Assembly: GCA_961205875.1 (NCBI GenBank)
Contig: OY540815.1
Coordinates: 18,289,638-18,353,637, forward strand
Length of the DNA stretch: 64,000 nucleotides
Source: Sialis fuliginosa
Taxonomy: Eukaryota; Arthropoda; Insecta; Megaloptera; Sialidae
Reading direction: 5' to 3'
A program made the position numbers and the translations under genes. Below, piece by piece: positions 32,791 through 44,064 of this stretch. Each line of letters starts with the position of its first letter. The first letter of the stretch is position 1. The notes beneath the pieces are model-generated. The model searched no databases and had not been told where the DNA came from. It saw only the letters and a list, made by a program, of their open reading frames with translations.

Positions 32791-35269
32791 CGTGTTTTGT
32801 CTTGTTTAGTCAAGAGTTACATTTTACACGGACATCTAGATGTGTACTTTAATTCTTTCTTGTATCAGTTCTTTAATTAAAGACGACGTATAATGACTTA
32901 CTTCTTTACACGTTTAAAAAATGACATTCTTTTAATTTCTGGTACATTCCACCAGAAATTCCATGAATCAACCAATCAAAGCTCGTTTTTCTGTTTTTTG
33001 TTCAGACGTGAACGCTCTCGTTGTTTTCTTGTGGTTAAGGTATATATATTTTTAGTTTAAGTGATCTCTAATTTTTTATTTACTTTTAACTTACGATGAG
33101 TATGGATTTATTGTTTAATAAAAAAGTCGCTATTTCTCAATAGTATTTAATACATACTGTTGTTTTATTCGATATTTCGCACATTGGGTCTTGAAACGTT
33201 ATAAATACGCCGCGTTACAACACAGGCATCTCTGAGAGGCGTTGTTTGACGGATTTACGGCACCGCGACGCCCCGGTGACCGCCGACTGATTTATAACTG
33301 CAGTCATACACACACACACACTCACAAATACACACAGGTATTTATAAAATAGGTGGTAAGTGATTGTACATACATTGTATCTATCTACAATGAACTTACA
33401 TATTTATTGAATTTAAGTAAGTAAGTAAGTATATCTAACAAGATTTGATTATCTGTTTCCAATCAACTTCTACTACTAATATTATAGAGAAAGTTTCTCT
33501 GTTTGTGTATTTGAGGCGATCTTAAAAACTACTGAACGGATTTGGATGATTCTCTTATCTTTCTTTCATCTGAGGTGCTATAGGAATTTACCGAATTTTC
33601 ACTATTAGAATTGAATATTCTAATAAATTTAAATAATCATCATGTTAAGTATATAAGGTACTGGCACCAGTTATGGCCGCTATAAGAGCAAGGTTTACTG
33701 TTTTTGTGATTGACGGGCTTCTTCGTGTTACTAATAAAATAAGTAACTCTTTATTTAATCAATTTAATTACCAAAGTCCGAAAATATAGTTTGTTTTTTT
33801 AAATTATAACCTTTTATTTTGTTTATGTATTTTTTCCAGTAATGGATAAAAAAAACAGTACTGAGCACGCAGTGATGGACACTTGCTAATGATTACAAAA
33901 TGATAAGTACTACGACACAAAAGAGATAAAAGAAAGAATCATCAAATTTGAAACAATGTAAAGCAGTTGATATGAAAATATAATAATTAATTAATAAATT
34001 ATACTAATAATTAATCTAAATTTCCAGCATTTTGACACCTATAGGCCGATTGTCATCAAATCACGCTGTAAGACAGTTAAATGTATATATATAGATTAAT
34101 ATTCAAAAATGGTATTAGTAATCAAATATCAACAAATATTTCTAATTCAGTACACTTAATTAAAAAATTGCCATTACTGGGGTCATATCCAAGACTGGTG
34201 CCAGTACCTTATAATTTATTAATTTAAGTAAAAAACACTATATTATACATTAAAAATTGAAGATTTTTTGTAGGTATGTACCTTATACATACATTACTAA
34301 AAATACACTGTTAATCAAAAGAAGTCAGGAACCATAATTAGTAAAATTTGACAGGTGTTATGTCTCGAAAATCTCCGGCTATTTATATTAAATAAAATAC
34401 ATAAAACATAAACGTTCCCAAGTTACATAAAACTATAAGTTTTCTTGATGCGCGATAATTCACGAAAATTTCAGACCTACTGCAATTAGATACAGGCTAC
34501 TAATATGAAATATAACATTTTAATGAGACACGTATTAATTTGAAAACATACAGAAATTAATAATAAACATCAGAAATGCACGTTGTACAAAATACTTTGC
34601 ATGACGTATTTATTAATGCTCGTGCGCCAATTTTTCATTTTAAACGATTTTTTTCTACATATTATGTACATATATCGAAACCAGTGGCGTAGAAAATTTT
34701 TGTTTGTTTGTAAAAAAGTGATTATTACTTCTCTCTATTGAATTTTATGTTAAAAATATGTACTTAAGGTTTATTTTAAAACATTTTTATTCGGTTGAAT
34801 TACGTTTGATCATTCGAAATATTTGCTGTTCCAATTAGTTCGTATAATCGACGCTCTACTGTATATAAAATCTAACATAAGTACTATATAACAAAGTAGG
34901 AAATATTTTATATCAAATATGCTACAAAAAATTCTTAAAAAATGAATACGATATAAATATTTTATAACAAACTAGCGCATTGGGCCCGGTGTTACCCGGG
35001 TTAATATCCACAAAATCATAGTGACCTAAACCTAACCTATCCATTAGTGAAAACCGGAATAGAATCCGTTTAATAGTTACTAAGAAAATCGTGTAAAATT
35101 ATATTTTCAAACTCCCAGGAAACACCAGGTCCCTTAGAATGTGTATGAAAATCAAAAAACAAAAATAAATAGGTCAACAAAAAAAAAAAACAATATTTTA
35201 TCTTTCATGGAAGTGAAATGTTTTTTATAGTTCAATCAATATAGGTATTTCTAAATATTTGATTGTTAA
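32791..35269. other. Gene-free region
   Basis: No gene recognised. It has a GC-rich unique stretch at 33228-33300 next to an AC tract, a (TAAG)n tract at about 33416-33432, the MITE at 33654-34211 and a half element CAGTGGCGTAGAAAA at about 34682. A CCCGGGTTAATAT-type fragment is at about 34980. Confidence 0.45.
33654..34211. mobile_element. TA-flanked MITE (TAAGGTACTGGCACCAGT family), full copy
   Basis: 558 nt, beginning TAAGGTACTGGCACCAGT and ending ACTGGTGCCAGTACCTTA, bordered by TA on both sides. This is the best-preserved copy in the window. No transposase is encoded. Confidence 0.88.
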
Positions 35270-35542
35270 CATGGGCGCCAGGAGGGGGTGCAAGGAGGTG
35301 CACTTGCATCCCCTGTCGAAAAAGAAAAAATACATGAAAAAATTAATACAATTTTTATTTTAAAATTCACTCTTTGAATAACAGTTTAAGTCATAGGTGT
35401 CCAACCTTTTGAACTTTCTGGGCCACAGGTCAGAATATAAAACTGAGGACCTTTTTTTTTAAATTATCCTCACGGACCGCACGTAATTTAATTTGATATA
35501 TCTAGGTGCACTCCCCTGAAAGAAATTCTGCCGGCGCCCATG
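35270..35542. mobile_element. hAT-like MITE with CATGGGCGCC termini
   Basis: The termini CATGGGCGCC and GGCGCCCATG are inverted repeats, and ATTGTTAA is duplicated on both sides (35262-35269 and 35543-35550). Length 273 nt. The inside contains a fragment of the GTCCAACCTTTTGAACTTTC type seen in other hAT remnants. Confidence 0.8.
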
Positions 35543-35576
35543 ATTGTTAACATATGTCAAAAATCATCCAATTGTT

Positions 35577-35800
35577 CATGATACAACTGTCATTATATCT
35601 AAATGACAATTGTATGCTGTGACATCATAGAAACAAAACACGACTTGATAAAGATGTTTTTATTCTTTTGATGTTAAATCTTAGGTTTTCATAAAATATT
35701 AATAGCCACGATACTGCTCAGAAAAATGATCTAACTATTGGTGAAAACCGCATTGAAATCGGTTCAGTGATTCCCGAGTCTATATGTCTCATACAAACAA
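35577..35800 (-). repeat. Dispersed repeat (also at 23100-23320 and 58400-58535)
   Basis: In inverse orientation it matches 23100-23320, including ACTGAACCGATTT...GGTTTTCAC and the ATGTCACAGCATACAA block. 58400-58535 is a third, partial copy in the same orientation as this one. Probably one Helitron- or RTE-like family; class not established. Confidence 0.7.
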
Positions 35801-35820
35801 CCATTCATTTTTATACATAT

Positions 35821-36638
35821 ACAGTGCGTTCACGATGAAAGGAACAAATTCGTTTAAAATTCAGGTAATTATTTTGTGAAAAAACGCTCGGACCCGTCGA
35901 TTAGTATTTTTAGTTGCGGATTTTTTGACATAAGAAAATTGTATACAGGGTGTCTCAGGAAAAACATATGCAGTCATCATTGATTTTTTTAAATGGAACA
36001 CCCTATATATTATACCATTTTTGAATTGTGTAATAAATTCTGAACACTTTTTGTACAGCATATCATATCTCTAAAATCAGCGGTTTTCGGAATAATGACG
36101 TTTGAAAATTGACATTTTGAAATACACACAAGTCAAATAAAATGTTTAAATTGAACAAAAACACTTTGAACATTTTTTTAAAAGCCAACAAAAATAACCC
36201 GGTATTGCAAAAACAGGAAAAAAAAGAAAAAAGTTCAATGTTTTTTTTTGGCATACCAGGATGTTTTTGTTGGCTTTTAAAAAATGTTCAAGGTGTTTTT
36301 GTTCAATTTAAACATTTTATTTGACTTGTGTGTATTTCAAAATGTCAATTTTCAAACATCATTATTCTGAAAACCGCTGACTTTAGAGATATGATATGCT
36401 GTACAAAAAGTGTTCAGAATTTATCGCACAATTCAAAAATGGTATAATATATAGGGTGTTCTATTTAAAAAAATCAATGATGACTGCATATGTTTTTCCT
36501 GAGACATCCTGTATACAATTTTATTATGTCAAAAAATCCGCAACTAAAAATACTAATCGACGGGTCCGAGCGTTTATCCACAAAATAATTACCTGAATTT
36601 TAAACGAATTTGTTCCTTTCATCGTGAACGCGCACTGT
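35821..36638. mobile_element. Long foldback element (ACAGTGCGTTCACGATGAAA termini)
   Basis: 818 nt whose halves are inverted copies nearly to the centre. It starts ACAGTGCG and ends CGCACTGT, bordered by TATAT. Within each arm lies a nested motif TACAGGGTGTCTCAGG...CACCCTATAT. Because of the palindrome, matching 66-codon frames run outward on opposite strands (35861-36061 and 36396-36596). No known protein. Confidence 0.85.
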
Positions 36639-37695
36639 ATATATTGAAAGCTAGAAAAAATTCCTAAAAAATGAATACGTTATTTTTGTCCCGCTACTGG
36701 ACAAGCAACGTTTCGCGCACGAGTGTGTGTATATTTACATGTGTCTTGTTTACATGTAAAACTTCACAAAACTATAAGTTATTGCTATTTGTTGGCCATC
36801 CAGGCTGTCTCTTGTGAGCGCGGTTCAGATGTCGCGAGACAGATTTATGTAGTTTTTATAAAACACACTGCAATTGTATAGCTGACGCATTTTTGCAACA
36901 ACTATTTCAATTCAAATATTTTTAGTAGCGTGTGCTTAACACATGTTTTCTATATTGTTTATAAAAAAAAATTCGCAATTTTTCTATACATACCTATGCA
37001 TTTGAATTTTGACCTTCATGCAGCATATAGAACGTCAATAAATCGTTTTTTTATTGTTGTGTTTTTTGCAAGGAATTTTTTGACAGTGTACCCCATCATT
37101 TTTTTAATTTATGTATTTTATAGTTATCTACATCAGTCATGGCTTTTTGTCTACATCCGGCCATATTTAGTAATTTTATTGTCGAAGAATTCATTTTAAA
37201 ACCTTATTATGTGACATAAAAATTTCCAAGTAAAAATTCACATCAGAATTTCGTATCTAGTATACACGCGTTCGCACGAGGTACGTACGCGCCCACACAT
37301 ACACACATAACAAGCAAATACCCCCCCCCCCTAGGGTACAATACGAACTCAAAGTATCACTCAATGACTTAATTTTTGTGTTCCATAAACTAATACTAGG
37401 TATGGAATTGAAACAATTTCAAAATTAATTTTGTTATGATATTATACACAAAAATTAAAACATTGTAAAAATACAAATATTTCTTATTTAATAATATAAA
37501 AAAATGCCGATTGCTATTCGAGCCTCGCGTATAAGTGTCTCGTACCGTATAGTTTTTTCAATTTATCATGTGTAACGTTTTGGGTTTTATTGACTTTTGT
37601 TAATCTCATTTAACCTTTAATTGGTTAGGTGTAGGTGCTTGGAAACGTAAAACACTGCTACACTAAATAAATAGATTTAATTATAACTAGACTTA

Positions 37696-37808
37696 CACTA
37701 TTTCTTTTTCAAAACTTGCACTATAATATTACAAAAAGGTGGCACTAATTCTAATACAAACTGACACTATTTCTTTACAAAACTTGCACTATAATATTAC
37801 AAAAAGGT
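37696..37808. repeat. Two-copy tandem duplication
   Basis: CACTATTTCTTT...CAAAACTTGCACTATAATATTACAAAAAGGT occurs at 37696-37740 and again at 37764-37808, separated by 23 nt, with a 1-nt indel between copies. Confidence 0.8.
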
Positions 37809-38107
37809 AGTCGCTTTACTTCTCTTTAGCTTGAATTATAGGGCTAAGGTAGTTACCTGTTTCATAGATTCACTTAACAAAATCGACACTTTATAGTTTA
37901 TTGTGTAATTCACGACTCAGTATGTACATTGACTATTAAATTTCTCCCGGGGTTTCCTACAAAAATTATTATATAATGTTAACTAATTTCTACAAATAAT
38001 TATACAATTACCCAAACGTACCATTAATCATATTGTTACACATGTTATTTAATTTAATTTTAATTTAGTTTTCAATATATTTGCGATAATATTAACAATT
38101 ACTTGGG

Positions 38108-38383
38108 AATAACTTTTGAACGCGTGATCGGAATTGATTTTAGTTGACGGATTTGAAATCAGCGTGTCAAAATCTATATAATGACATGTATAATACTTTA
38201 ATATCCGACAAAATTTTTTTTGACAAAAATCGACATTTTTTTTGAATTTGAATTTTTTCGATTTTTCGCGAATTTTTTTTTCTCGAGTTTTAAGGTATTA
38301 TACATGGCATTATATAGATTTTGACATGCTGATTCCAAATCCGTCAACTAAAATCAATTCCGACCACGCGTTCAAAAGTTATG
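38108..38383. repeat. Hairpin-forming inverted repeat
   Basis: Arms of about 95 nt (38108-38205 and 38287-38383), for example TAGTTGACGGATTTG against CAAATCCGTCAACTA, enclose a loop with two TCGA[CT]TTTTT-like blocks. It is a foldback element or an old inverted duplication. Confidence 0.75.
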
Positions 38384-40855
38384 TCCTTTTTTCTCCAAAA
38401 ATTAAAAAAAATTAAAACTTTGAGAGGCTATATCTCGAGAACGATATGAGATACGGACCTGCGGTTTGAAAATTTCAACTTTTTACGTCATTTTCTATGC
38501 AATAAACATACTTTTAACGAAATCAAAAATTCTAAAATTTTTAGTGAAATTTCCTGCAGTGAACTTCAACTCGTCATACAAAAATCGACTAAAATACAAG
38601 ATAATAAGACGTAGAGGTATTATAGTTTTATAATTGAACGTGTAAATTAATATTAAATGTTATTTTTGACTTTTGATTAAAATGATTAAACACAGATTTT
38701 TGCGGACTTTGGTAATTAAATTGACTAAATAAAGGGTTAGTTGTTTTATTAGTAACATGAGTTCATGAGAATTACAAAAAAGAAGCCCGTTAATCACAAA
38801 AACAGTAAATCTTGCTTTTATAGCGGCCATAAATGGTTATTTCATGATTAAATTTTGTATACTTACTTTAGTCTTACATTAATGCACAAATTTTAAAACT
38901 ACTATCTACTGGATAAAGTTTTGAGTGACCCTCAAGATTCATTACACAACCCACAGTTTAATTATCATTTATTGATTGCAATCATAAAAATGATGTTTTT
39001 TTAATTAATACGTATTTTAGGAGGAGGAATAATTTTGTATGTAAATAAATAATAACACAATTCTGACATTTATATTATTTTATTTACAATTATTTTGTTT
39101 GATCAAAAAATCACTAAATTTCTCTATCATTTTGATAACTATATATTTTATATACAATGCTGATGAACATACATTTTAACATTTGTATCTTCTACAAGTT
39201 ATACAAGTACAAAAAACATAAATACCGTAGATTTTGATATTATATATAAAGTTAACAAATTCTTATATACGCTAAATACAGAATTATTAATATACATTAT
39301 ACATGTTACTGAAGAATTATAATAAAATAATAATTAGCAAGTTTAAAACTATTTAACACATTATTTTGGATTCTATTCTGTGTATATCGTATATAAAAAT
39401 TTGTTTTAATATTTTTTTACATTTTTTTAAAATATTTTTTTAACAAACTTGGTAATATATATATACTAATATATAGTCATGCCACAATATATAAATATAT
39501 ACAATGTTTTTTTTTATACATTATTAGGAATAGTTCGTTATATTTTTATATTAATATTTATAAATTAACACTCACTGGGAAAAACGAAAACGTAAAAATC
39601 ATAACGAAAAAATATTTTTTTGACAAAAATCGTCAAAATTAATTAAAGACTTTTTTTGACATATTTTTACACATATTTAATGTTTTGGAACATCATATAA
39701 AAGTCTTATTGCCTACATTTTTATGTACATACATTTATATTTATAGTACAGTTGAAATACATACGCAACAAAAAATATTATATAAATTTAAAAAAATCCC
39801 TATAATTTATTTATTTAAAAAAATCAATTAATATTTATTCGTAGAATTAAACTACTAGTAATATAGGGAAATGAAAAATATATATGATAATTTAGATTGA
39901 ATTATGTATAATACTTTATATCGACAAATAAACACAAATAATTATTACCTCATAAGTATTGTAAAAATTATTAGAAAAAATTCACATTTGATATGCAAGC
40001 CAATTAATAATATACATATATATAAATAATTATGAATCAGTTTTCTGTGTATATTAAATAATATTTCGAAGAAATAAGTTTTTGTATTTATTTGTCATTA
40101 CACATTTTGGAATTTGTGTTAGTAATGGCACATAAGTGATGTTTATTCTTTATTTAATTTTGGAATTTAATTTTGAGATCATTTATTATTGGTTCATTTT
40201 GTCCAAACAGACATAACAATTGAACTGTTACATTTTGTTATAAAAAGTATAACAAAATAAATAAAGAACTTCAATTTTTGAACATTTAATCAAAATAAAA
40301 AATAAAAATTCGACATTAATTTTAAAAACATTACATCTTAAGTTACTATGTTTGGTATCCGGATAGGATAACACAGTTAGACTGTGACGTTATAATTTAA
40401 ATATTTTGTACATGTGTTTTCAAAAAAAACATATTTTTTACAATTATTGCCAAATTTAATTATAACGATTTAAATACAATAAAAACAAACATTTTAATTT
40501 ATAATACACAAAACAATTAAATATAATGAGATTTTTTGATGTGTTGTTATCATAAATAAAGACGCATTTACACTAATTCAAATTTGAGATTTTTCTTTCC
40601 GAAAATTTTTAAGTATTTTTTTTAACAACTGAAATTATATTGTTTTAATTTTTTCGTAATTTGTTAACCTTATTTTGATATGTTTTAGGATCATATACAT
40701 TTTTATGTAAAGATTTAAATGTAAACGCGTCTTAACCCTTTAGCTACCGAAGTCTAAGACTGCGGTTATATTCCTTTAAAATAATTTTGACACTTATGTA
40801 ATTTAATTTAAAAAATGCAACATACTGCAGAAAAAAATGTTTCCTCTTACGGCGT

Positions 40856-40980
40856 GTTTATACCAAAAAGGCAAAACAGCAATACGGTGTTTTTTTTGAC
40901 AAAATGGCAACAAAACGTTTTAAAATACGAATTGTTTTAAAAACACCGTATTCCTGTTTTGTCTCTTTGGTGTAAATATG
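40856..40980. mobile_element. Small foldback MITE downstream of svp
   Basis: TATACCAAAAAGGCAAAACA and AATACGGTGTTTTT on the left recur inverted as AAAAACACCGTATT and TGTTTTGTCTCTTTGGTGTA on the right. About 125 nt; it directly abuts the next element at 40984. Confidence 0.7.
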
Positions 40981-40983
40981 GCA

Positions 40984-41317
40984 CTATAGTCTGTTTCATT
41001 TAAGATTGCAGTGGTGGGCGGGGACTAGACAGTACGATTCACATATGCATATTTTTTTTAATATGTATATGAAAACTTTTCATGAAATTTGTAAGAAATA
41101 AAACGCACCTTTGTATTATGAATATTAGTTTTTTAATATTTTAATGTCGATAATATAATACACATTTTTAGAATAACTAATCTGACAATTTGAATTTAAT
41201 TGCATTTGTTTCCAAATTGCGTTATTGTGAATCTGACTGGCATTTTGACCAATCAGAAGCGCGTATTATGCTTCCTATGTTAGCTACCGCTGCAATCTTA
41301 AATGAAACATACTATAG
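40984..41317. mobile_element. MITE with CTATAGT[CA]TGTTTCATTTAAG termini
   Basis: The left end CTATAGTCTGTTTCATTTAA and the right end TTAAATGAAACATACTATAG are inverted repeats extending through GATTGCAG (about 28-30 nt). 334 nt; no coding. The open frame at 41190-41405 starts inside it and is not taken as a gene. Confidence 0.8.
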
Positions 41318-41433
41318 ATTGATTTTTCTCTATAATCAATTAAAACAGCGTTTCCTAACTTTTTTAGTAAGTCGAATTTTCGTTTTTCGTAATATAACAT
41401 TTTGAATGGAATTTTGAGGTTTGTTCAGCTCAC

Positions 41434-41439
41434 TTTATT
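41434..41439 (-). promoter_or_regulatory. Possible svp poly(A) signal
   Basis: AATAAA on the minus strand, about 575 nt after the svp stop codon. If used, the 3' UTR would contain the MITE at 41525-41832. Other hexamers lie further left, so the true end is open. Confidence 0.25.
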
Positions 41440-41524
41440 TTTTACCTCGCTTCTAGCTGTGTAAACAAAATATGGAATCGATCATACACATGTCTGCTCT
41501 ACTTACTTTGCTTTCTTCTATAAT

Positions 41525-41832
41525 GTCCGGTATTATAAAGGAGCTAGCAAATTTGCTAGCTAGTAAGCACTTTCAAATGAGATATCAAATTATATGACAG
41601 TTCTTTTGGAGTTTGTTGAAGATTTTGACGCGCTGTAGGTAAATACCAACGGTATTAAAACAGTGGTGATATTATGAAAATTATTTTGTACGGTGAAAGA
41701 TGCCAACTGTGTTACAATTAGTTGAAGTGTCACTGCTCTAAATTCCATAGCTAATACTAGTACAGAATTAATACCCCATTTGAAAGTGTTTGCTAGCTAG
41801 CAAATTTTGCTAGCTCCTTTATAATACCAGAC
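41525..41832. mobile_element. MITE with TATTATAAAGGAGCTA termini, copy 2
   Basis: It begins GTCCGGTATTATAAAGGAGC and ends GCTCCTTTATAATACCAGAC, an inverted repeat with one mismatch in 20. Both ends then continue as GCTAGCAAA. 308 nt; related to 10591-10869. It lies 180 nt downstream of the svp stop codon, probably inside the svp 3' UTR. Confidence 0.85.
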
Positions 41833-42012
41833 TTTAGTCTTACAAAATAGCAACACGGTGTTTTTTTGATTGGAAAACACTGGTATAATAGATAATACAA
41901 TAATAAAATGAGATGACCTGATTCGGCACGCTAAGGGTTAAATTCGAGAATGACTTTTAACATTTTCTGTCGTTCAGGCGGCGGCGAGATGTCGCCACAC
42001 TGCAGCGGAGTG

Positions 42013-42330
<318 letters not shown>

Positions 42331-42682
42331 TTAAATAGGCATGATGCCAGTAACAAAGCATCACTGAAATTATGATTTTAAATAATGAAATAAGTTAAAA
42401 AGATTCTCCGCCATGTTTGATAAAACACCAGTCACGGCTACGTAAACATAATTTTTGTTTCATTAATATCTGCATTGTTTATAAATTATTATTTTGTGGT
42501 TTTAAATTATCAATTTGCTCAGTTTTGTAAACAAGGATTTATTATAGGAGTGTTTACATAGACGTGACGTTAAAAATGCGCCATGACACCTGCGAGCGTT
42601 TTGTCGTCAAATTCAAAATTAGTTTTAAAAAGGTCAATTTTTGTGATTAAACCTTTATTTTCTGCAGAAATAAGCATTTTTT

Positions 42683-44064
42683 TTGGAAATAAGAGACACG
42701 TAAGATCATCATAAAATAGTTTTTAAAAATTAGGCATCATGCCTATTTTCAGTTTTTTTTAATTGTCTTTGATTGTTAATAACTTTTAAAATCTATTCTA
42801 GAGTTGTGTGTGATTATTTTATTATTCCTAAATGGTAAGAGATATTAACAAAATGTTGAAGCAAAAATTACTCCAATCCATTAAAATCTATCATTTAGCA
42901 CCCCCAAAATACAATTAAAAAAAGTTATTAACAAATTTCAATATTTAAAATAAAATTTATTTTAACAAGCTGTCTTTAAGGACACCTATAAAGTGTTAAT
43001 TTATTATTTGAAAATCTATTAGAACTATTTTAGACATCAATTAAAATTATAAATAGATTTTTTTAATGAAACTTTCTTTATTGTTCAAACAATTGATTTG
43101 TTGGGGGTGCCAAATGATAGATCTAAATGTGTGGAGTAATTTTTGTTATTACATTTTTTTAAATATCTCTCACAATTTAGGAATAATAAAAGGTTCGTGA
43201 ATTGTCGGGTCACGCGCCCAGAAGTTGTATTTACGCGATTTCCTTCGACCAACAGTTTAAGAACCACTGGTCTGAACGGTGGTTGATAAAATATGTTCAA
43301 AGGAGGTGTCATTTTTATTTTAGATCTCTCGGGGCCCCTGTCACAAATTACGGGGGCTCCCTCCTCCCTACTTTTATTTATTTGTGTTAATTAATTTTTT
43401 TATGTAACTTAGAAAGAAAAAGTTGAATTTTGTACAATGATTACTATCTTTATTATGCTATATTATGGAGGGGGGAGGGGTAGTTACTGTTTGAAACCAA
43501 AAACCTACAAAATGTTATTAACCACTGATTTACAAGATGAGTATTTAGTCAGCCGGCTTGTGGCTTTTTGTAAAAATCAATTTAAGAGTCACAACCCATT
43601 CAATGAGTCCACGTAATCAATTTGTGACCCTTTTACTGCCCGCATAACGCTGTCAGTCATCATAGCTGGGCTATATTATAATAGTTTGTGTAATTCACAC
43701 ATGCACTTTGTTTTAGATTAATTATTATTATCTTAAAAGATATAAAAACATATGTATGTACAACGTATTCTACATAATATAAAAATATAATATAAATATT
43801 GAAAATACTTAAAAATAACAATGTAATGCGTTGAATTGTTGATAACCGTGGTGGAACTATAATACCCCCCCCCTCTCCTTAAAATATATGTTATCTTAAC
43901 CGAGAAAAAATTCAATCCAACATTATTTACACTAAAAGTAATATATGAAACATATGTAAGTATTCTACATAATGTGATGTATAAAAATTATTAAAAATAC
44001 TTAAAATGATGCCTAATTTTTAAAAACTATTTTATGATGATCTTACGTGTCTCCTATTTCCAAA
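42683..44064. repeat. Nested inverted repeats in the svp intron
   Basis: Outer arms 42683-42740 and 44006-44064 are nearly perfect complements over about 57 nt (GAGACACGTAAGATCATCAT and beyond). Inner arms at about 42820-42908 and 43099-43192 are also complementary (TTATTCCTAAATGG..., CTATCATTTAGCACCCCC). The whole 1.4-kb block could fold on itself 390 nt upstream of the terminal exon. A hAT end, GTTTAAGAACCACTG, lies inside at about 43255. Probably a foldback transposon with later insertions. Confidence 0.7.

Larger units (their letters stand above)
36639..40855. other. AT-rich gene-free region, possibly reaching into svp 3' sequence
   Basis: No coding sequence recognised. 38900-40850 is exceptionally AT-rich and poor in recognisable repeats. 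It may be far 3' UTR or 3' flank of svp, which is transcribed leftwards from 42293. It also holds a C12 tract at 37321-37332, a tandem duplication at 37696-37808, the hairpin at 38108-38383 and a piece of the TA-type MITE at 38690-38836. Confidence 0.45.
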
